From positions 248,001 through 312,000 of the forward strand of contig NZ_RAPV01000003.1 of NCBI RefSeq assembly GCF_003610295.1: a stretch of DNA of 64,000 nt. The letters run 5' to 3'. This document shows positions 60,251 through 64,000 of the stretch, piece by piece (positions within the stretch are counted from its first letter, which is position 1; each line of letters opens with the position of its first letter). The position numbers were made by a program, and so were the translations under genes. The notes beneath the pieces are model-generated. The model was not told where the DNA came from, did not search any database, and saw only the letters and a list, made by a program, of their open reading frames with translations. The stretch is from Paraburkholderia sp. BL23I1N1 (lineage in GTDB: Bacteria > Pseudomonadota > Gammaproteobacteria > Burkholderiales > Burkholderiaceae).

Positions 60251-61009
60251 ATGCGGTTGACAGGTAAAACAGCCATCGTCACGGGTGGCGGCTCGGGTTT
60301 CGGCGAAGGTATCGCGAAGACCTACGCGCGCGAAGGCGCGAATGTCGTGATCAACGACCTGAACGGCGCGGCGGCCGAACGTGTGGCGAGCGAAATCGCG
60401 CTCGCCGGCGGCAAGGCGATCGCGGTGGCCGGCAACGTCACGCAACGCGAGGACTGGCAGGCGCTGCGCGAAGCCGCGCTCGAAGACTTCGGCAGCGTGC
60501 AGATCGTCGTCAACAATGCCGGCACCACGCATCGCAACAAGCCGGTACTCGACGTAACGGAAGCCGAGTTCGACCGCGTCTATGCGGTGAACGTCAAAAG
60601 CCTCTACTGGAGCGTGCAGGAATTCGTGCCGTATTTCCGCCAGCAAGGCGGCGGCGCTTTCATCAATATCGCGTCGACCGCCGGTGTGCGGCCGCGGCCC
60701 GGTCTCGTCTGGTACAACGGCAGCAAGGGCGCGGTGATCATCGCCAGCAAGTCGCTCGCCGTCGAACTGGGACCGGACCGCATTCGGGTGAACTGCGTGA
60801 ACCCCGTGATGGGCGAGACGGCGCTGCTGTCGGAATTCATGGGTGTCGAAGATACGCCGGAAAATCGCAAGCGCTTTCTCGCCGGCATTCCGCTCGGGCG
60901 CTTCTCGACGCCGCAGGATATTGCCAACGCGGCGCTGTATCTCGCCTCGGACGAGGCCGAGTTCATCACCGGCGTGTGCCTCGAAGTGGACGGCGGGCGC
61001 TGCGTGTAA
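60251..61009 (+). CDS. Short-chain dehydrogenase/reductase, 252 aa
   Basis: The Rossmann motif is AIVTGGGSGFGEGIAKTYAR, with the NNAG motif as IVVNNAGTTHRN, the catalytic Ser in NIASTAGVRP and the YxxxK as WYNGSKGAV. The C-terminal SDEAEFITGVCLEVDGGRCV is normal. GGAG lies nine bases before the ATG. It oxidises or reduces an alcohol/ketone with NAD(P). It is 77 bp after the aldehyde dehydrogenase and 84 bp before the MFS transporter, with no terminator between. Confidence 0.93.
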   Translation: MRLTGKTAIVTGGGSGFGEGIAKTYAREGANVVINDLNGAAAERVASEIALAGGKAIAVAGNVTQREDWQALREAALEDFGSVQIVVNNAGTTHRNKPVLDVTEAEFDRVYAVNVKSLYWSVQEFVPYFRQQGGGAFINIASTAGVRPRPGLVWYNGSKGAVIIASKSLAVELGPDRIRVNCVNPVMGETALLSEFMGVEDTPENRKRFLAGIPLGRFSTPQDIANAALYLASDEAEFITGVCLEVDGGRCV

Positions 61010-61093
61010 ACGCCATGCAAACCAAACCATCCGGCACCGCTAGAATCGCGATCGACGGCGGCACTTCATTTCCACAAGAAAAAAGGAGACACC

Positions 61094-62413
61094 ATGGCTA
61101 GTCCCGCAGATCCGCTCCACCATCCCGGCGCGGGGGCGCCACCTTCCACTTTCGAGGAGGCGACCTACCGCAAAGTCACCTGGCGGCTCGCGCCGTTCCT
61201 GATGCTCTGCTACGTGGTCGCGTATCTCGACCGCGTCAACGTCGGCTTCGCCAAGCTGCAAATGACCACCGATCTCGCCTTAAGCGACGCGGTCTACGGC
61301 TTCGGCGCGGGGATTTTCTTCCTCGGCTATTTCATCTTCGAAGTTCCGAGCAATGTGATCCTGCACAAAGTAGGCGCACGCGTGTGGATCGCGCGGATCA
61401 TGGTGTCGTGGGGCGTGATCTCCATGCTGACCATGTTCATCACCACGCCGACCATGTTCTACGTGATGCGCTTCCTGCTCGGGCTCGCCGAAGCGGGCTT
61501 CTTCCCCGGCATCATTCTGTACCTCACGTACTGGTATCCGGCGCATCGCCGCGGCCGCATGACCACCTTGTTCATGACGGCAATCGCGTTGTCCGGCGTG
61601 ATCGGCGGCCCGGTGTCGGGCTACATTCTGAAGAGCTTCAACGGCATGAACGGCTGGCATGGCTGGCAATGGCTGTTTCTGCTCGAAGGGATTCCCTCGG
61701 TGATCGTCGGGATCCTGGTGTTCCTGAAACTCGACGACCGCATTTCCAAGTCAAAGTGGCTCACCGCGGAAGAGAAGGAATTGCTCGAACGCCAGGTATC
61801 CGCCGAAGAGGCCACCAAGCACGACATGCCGATTCGTCAGGTGCTCACGAGCGGCCGCGTGCTGATGCTGAGCCTCACGTACTTCTCGTTCGTGATGGGC
61901 CTGTATGGCGTGAGCTTCTGGCTGCCGACCATCATCAAGGCGACCGGCGTGACCGACGCGTTCATGATCGGCCTGCTGTCCGCCATTCCGTTTGCAGCAG
62001 CGGTGATCGCGATGGTGTTCGTGTCGCGCAGCGCGGACCGCAAGCGCGAGCGGCGCTGGCATATCGCGTTGCCGGCATTCGCCGGGGCGATCGGCCTCGT
62101 GCTCTCCGTGGTGTGGACGCACAACACGGCGCTGGCCATGGCCTCGCTCACGCTCGCGACCATGGGCATCCTGACCACCCTGCCGCTGTTCTGGAGTTTG
62201 CCGACAGCAATTCTCGCCGGCACGGGCGCGGCGGCCGGCATCGCGATGATCAATTCGATCGGCAATCTTGCGGGCTTTCTCAGCCCGTACGCGGTCGGCT
62301 GGTTGAAGCAGGCAACGGCCGCGAATGACTCAGGCATGTATATGCTGGCGGCATTCATGGTCCTCGGCGGACTGCTCGCGATCAGTGTGCCCGCGAAGAT
62401 GGTCAACAAGTAA
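61094..62413 (+). CDS. MFS transporter, anion:cation symporter (ACS) type, 439 aa
   Basis: Twelve membrane helices. Helix 1 ends YLDRVNVGFAKLQM, typical of the ACS group (tartrate, glucarate, phthalate and 4-hydroxyphenylacetate carriers). Loop 2-3 carries EVPSNVILHKVGARVWIARI, and RFLLGLAEAGFFPGIILYLT follows. It imports an organic anion with protons. Position after the ALDH and SDR genes marks it as the uptake step. AAGGAG precedes the start and a strong terminator follows. Confidence 0.92.
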   Translation: MASPADPLHHPGAGAPPSTFEEATYRKVTWRLAPFLMLCYVVAYLDRVNVGFAKLQMTTDLALSDAVYGFGAGIFFLGYFIFEVPSNVILHKVGARVWIARIMVSWGVISMLTMFITTPTMFYVMRFLLGLAEAGFFPGIILYLTYWYPAHRRGRMTTLFMTAIALSGVIGGPVSGYILKSFNGMNGWHGWQWLFLLEGIPSVIVGILVFLKLDDRISKSKWLTAEEKELLERQVSAEEATKHDMPIRQVLTSGRVLMLSLTYFSFVMGLYGVSFWLPTIIKATGVTDAFMIGLLSAIPFAAAVIAMVFVSRSADRKRERRWHIALPAFAGAIGLVLSVVWTHNTALAMASLTLATMGILTTLPLFWSLPTAILAGTGAAAGIAMINSIGNLAGFLSPYAVGWLKQATAANDSGMYMLAAFMVLGGLLAISVPAKMVNK

Positions 62414-62516
62414 AAGCGGCTCGCTGGATGACGTAACGCAGGAGCCTCCGTCAACTGCACCACGTCACGCGTCACTCTTCACGCCTGACGCTTCAACGAA
62501 AACAGCAAATACAACG

Positions 62517-62554
62517 AAAGAGCCCCCGGCGCCTTGAAGCGCCGGGGGCTCTTT
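62517..62554. terminator. Bidirectional terminator
   Basis: A 16-bp perfect stem, AAAGAGCCCCCGGCGC / GCGCCGGGGGCTCTTT, loop CTTGAA, between the convergent MFS and hemY genes. Confidence 0.95.
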
Positions 62555-62603
62555 TCCATCTACCGAAGTGCGCGATCAACCGCACGCAGCATCGATCACA
62601 GCA

Positions 62604-63794
62604 TCAAACGATATTCATCGCCAACGCGCTCTCACGATAGTGCTGGCTCGCCTTGTCGGAATCGCCAAGCTGTTCATGCAAACGCGCCAACGCGCGATGC
62701 GAACGAATCTTCAGCGTCTCGTTGTCGGCCAGTTTCAGCGCGCGCTCGAGGAACGATTGCGCCTTGCCCCACAACTGCTGATGCAAACACAAACGGCCCA
62801 AGGCGAACATCAAGTCCGCGTCTTCCGGGCGATCCTTCTGCCACCCTTCGGCCTTCTGGATCAGCGGCAACGCGTCGCCTCCGGTCGTATCCGGATAACG
62901 CCGCAACAGACGCGCGTCCCAGTTCTGCGCCAACGCTTCTTCCACGATCTTGCGTGCTTCCTGCGGACGATTCAGCGACACCAGCAGTTCGGCGGCGAGA
63001 TCGGCGAGACGCGGCGAATGACGCTCCGTGGCCGACAGCGAACTCCACAACTCCAGCAGCGCATCAGCATTGTGACGCCGGTCGCGCAGCAGGTTTTCCG
63101 CTGCGAGCTGACGCAGGCGCACCGCTACCGCCGGATGGATCGCTTCGCGCTTTTCCAGTGTCTTGACGAGCTTGAGCACTTCGCCCCAGTTCTTCAATTG
63201 CTGTTGCGCGCGCAACATGATCTGCTGCGCGTGAATGCGCCGCGCGCCCTGCGATTGCATTTCGGTGAGCGCGGTCAGCGCGCCGTCCGCGTCACGGCCA
63301 TCGGCGCGCATGTCGGCGGTGGCCATCAGGCGTGCGTCCTGCCAGTCGGCTTCGTCGATCTGGGCGAGCCATTCGTCGCGCCGCGCGTATTCACGCATGC
63401 GGTGCGCTGCGGTGGCCGCGATCAAACCGGCCGCGCCCTTGTTGTCGCCATTCGTGAGCGAATCTTTCGCGGCTTTTTCAGCGCGCGAGAAACGCCCGGC
63501 ATACAGATTGCCGATCGCGTCGCGCAATGCGGCGTGCGCCTTCGCGACCCGCGAGCGAGCGCGATAGGCCGCCACGCGCTGCGGCATGCGCCAGATATTG
63601 CGCACGATGCGCAGCAGCGCGTACAGCATGATGAACAGCACCACCAGCCCGACCACGAACAGATTCAGCGAGAGGTCGACGCGATACGGCGGATAGATCA
63701 GCAGCACCTGCCCCATGTCGAAGCGCCCGACCACCGCCAGCACCACCGCGATGGCGAACAGCAACGCGAGCCATAGAAGTCCCCGGATTGCCAT
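62604..63794 (-). CDS. hemY: HemY, haem-biosynthesis-associated TPR membrane protein, 396 aa
   Basis: Two N-terminal membrane helices (LLWLALLFAIAVVLAVVGRF and LNLFVVGLVVLFIMLYALLR) are followed by a TPR-type helical periplasmic domain (AHAALRDAIGNLYAGRFSRA, later LMFALGRLCLHQQLWGKAQS and LARLHEQLGDSDKASQHYRE). This is the gamma/betaproteobacterial HemY, not the Bacillus oxidase of the same name. It is thought to organise late haem synthesis. The stop of hemX lies 2 bp before its ATG. Confidence 0.92.
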   Translation of the reverse strand: MAIRGLLWLALLFAIAVVLAVVGRFDMGQVLLIYPPYRVDLSLNLFVVGLVVLFIMLYALLRIVRNIWRMPQRVAAYRARSRVAKAHAALRDAIGNLYAGRFSRAEKAAKDSLTNGDNKGAAGLIAATAAHRMREYARRDEWLAQIDEADWQDARLMATADMRADGRDADGALTALTEMQSQGARRIHAQQIMLRAQQQLKNWGEVLKLVKTLEKREAIHPAVAVRLRQLAAENLLRDRRHNADALLELWSSLSATERHSPRLADLAAELLVSLNRPQEARKIVEEALAQNWDARLLRRYPDTTGGDALPLIQKAEGWQKDRPEDADLMFALGRLCLHQQLWGKAQSFLERALKLADNETLKIRSHRALARLHEQLGDSDKASQHYRESALAMNIV

Positions 63795-63796
63795 GA

Positions 63797-64000
63797 TTAA
63801 CCTCGGCTCCGGTATTGATTGACGGCCTGCAGGCTGGTGTTCAGATTCGGCAGTTCAACGGCGGCCGAGCCCGCATCCACCTGCTTGACCAGATCGCTCA
63901 CGGTCTGCGTTTTCTTCGACGTGCCGTCGAAATAGCGCGTGAGCGCGGCCTGCGCCGCCTGCAGATCGGACTTCAGCGTGGTCTGGTTGCGCGAGAGCAG
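63797..64000 (-). CDS. hemX: HemX, partial (C-terminal 67 residues)
   Basis: The frame is open to the right edge and ends TAA at 63797-63799. The residues LLSRNQTTLKSDLQAAQAAL, TRYFDGTSKKTQTVSDLVKQ and LPNLNTSLQAVNQYRSRG match the C-terminus of the HemX (uroporphyrin-III C-methyltransferase-like) membrane protein. It lies immediately upstream of hemY in the usual hemCDXY order. The start is outside the window. Confidence 0.85.
   Translation of the reverse strand: MLSRNQTTLKSDLQAAQAALTRYFDGTSKKTQTVSDLVKQVDAGSAAVELPNLNTSLQAVNQYRSRG

Overview
The window is chromosomal DNA from a high-GC betaproteobacterium of the Burkholderia group, most likely Paraburkholderia. That reading rests on overall protein similarity as I recognise it: an OmpC-like Burkholderia porin, glnB next to nadE, a hemX-hemY operon, a nitrate-type ABC transporter with fused permeases, and the 32-bp palindromic repeat common in these genomes. 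No rRNA and no CRISPR array is present; one tRNA gene (Arg, CCT) is.

Positions 1 to about 16.2 kb are accessory DNA. From the left: small unknown genes, an IS630-family element (1462-2934) whose transposase has an in-frame amber codon, a transposase tail fragment, and a TetR / flavin oxidoreductase / methyltransferase cassette. Next come a likely Tlde1-type (DUF2778) toxin with a membrane immunity partner (6527-7290) and a collapsed P2-like prophage (7350-13833). The prophage keeps Dam, holin, endolysin, tail gene D and a fragment of tail gene X. It then jumps directly, at 11250/11251, to early-region genes, a DUF4393 (Abi-alpha) gene with a nonsense codon, and an integrase frameshifted by a 7-bp duplication. 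Integrase arm-like repeats and tRNA-Arg follow. Between tRNA-Arg and its terminator sits the most unusual item: a 2019-bp element (14172-16190) with perfect 25-bp terminal inverted repeats and a 10-bp target duplication. It carries one double-zinc-ribbon transposase-like gene and is inserted in the loop of the tRNA terminator hairpin.

From 16.4 kb onward the DNA is mostly ordinary chromosome: a GST, small stress-type proteins (CsbD), a dcm-vsr pair with three CCWGG sites at 9-bp spacing between the genes, a YbhB-like protein, a DHA2 efflux pump and trehalose-6-phosphate synthase. An IS1182-family element (25356-26881) interrupts this. Two sigma-54 activators (27143-28543 and 29912-30958) flank two small membrane-associated proteins. 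Two tandem paralogous lipoproteins and an ABC transporter with no visible binding protein follow.

The rest holds a diguanylate cyclase, an OmpR/EnvZ-type two-component system divergent from a Spy-like periplasmic chaperone, a pirin, a basic-amino-acid ABC importer (binding protein, two permeases, ATPase), a major porin, PII protein with NAD synthetase, an acyltransferase-like protein, a GH3 beta-glucosidase and an AraC regulator. It ends with a GIY-YIG protein, a FUSC-family exporter, inorganic pyrophosphatase, an aldehyde dehydrogenase-SDR-MFS catabolic operon, and the hemY/hemX genes, the latter cut by the window edge.

A theme of the left part is recent decay. The IS630 transposase, the Abi gene, the integrase and the 2-kb element's transposase each carry a single small lesion in an otherwise well-preserved reading frame.
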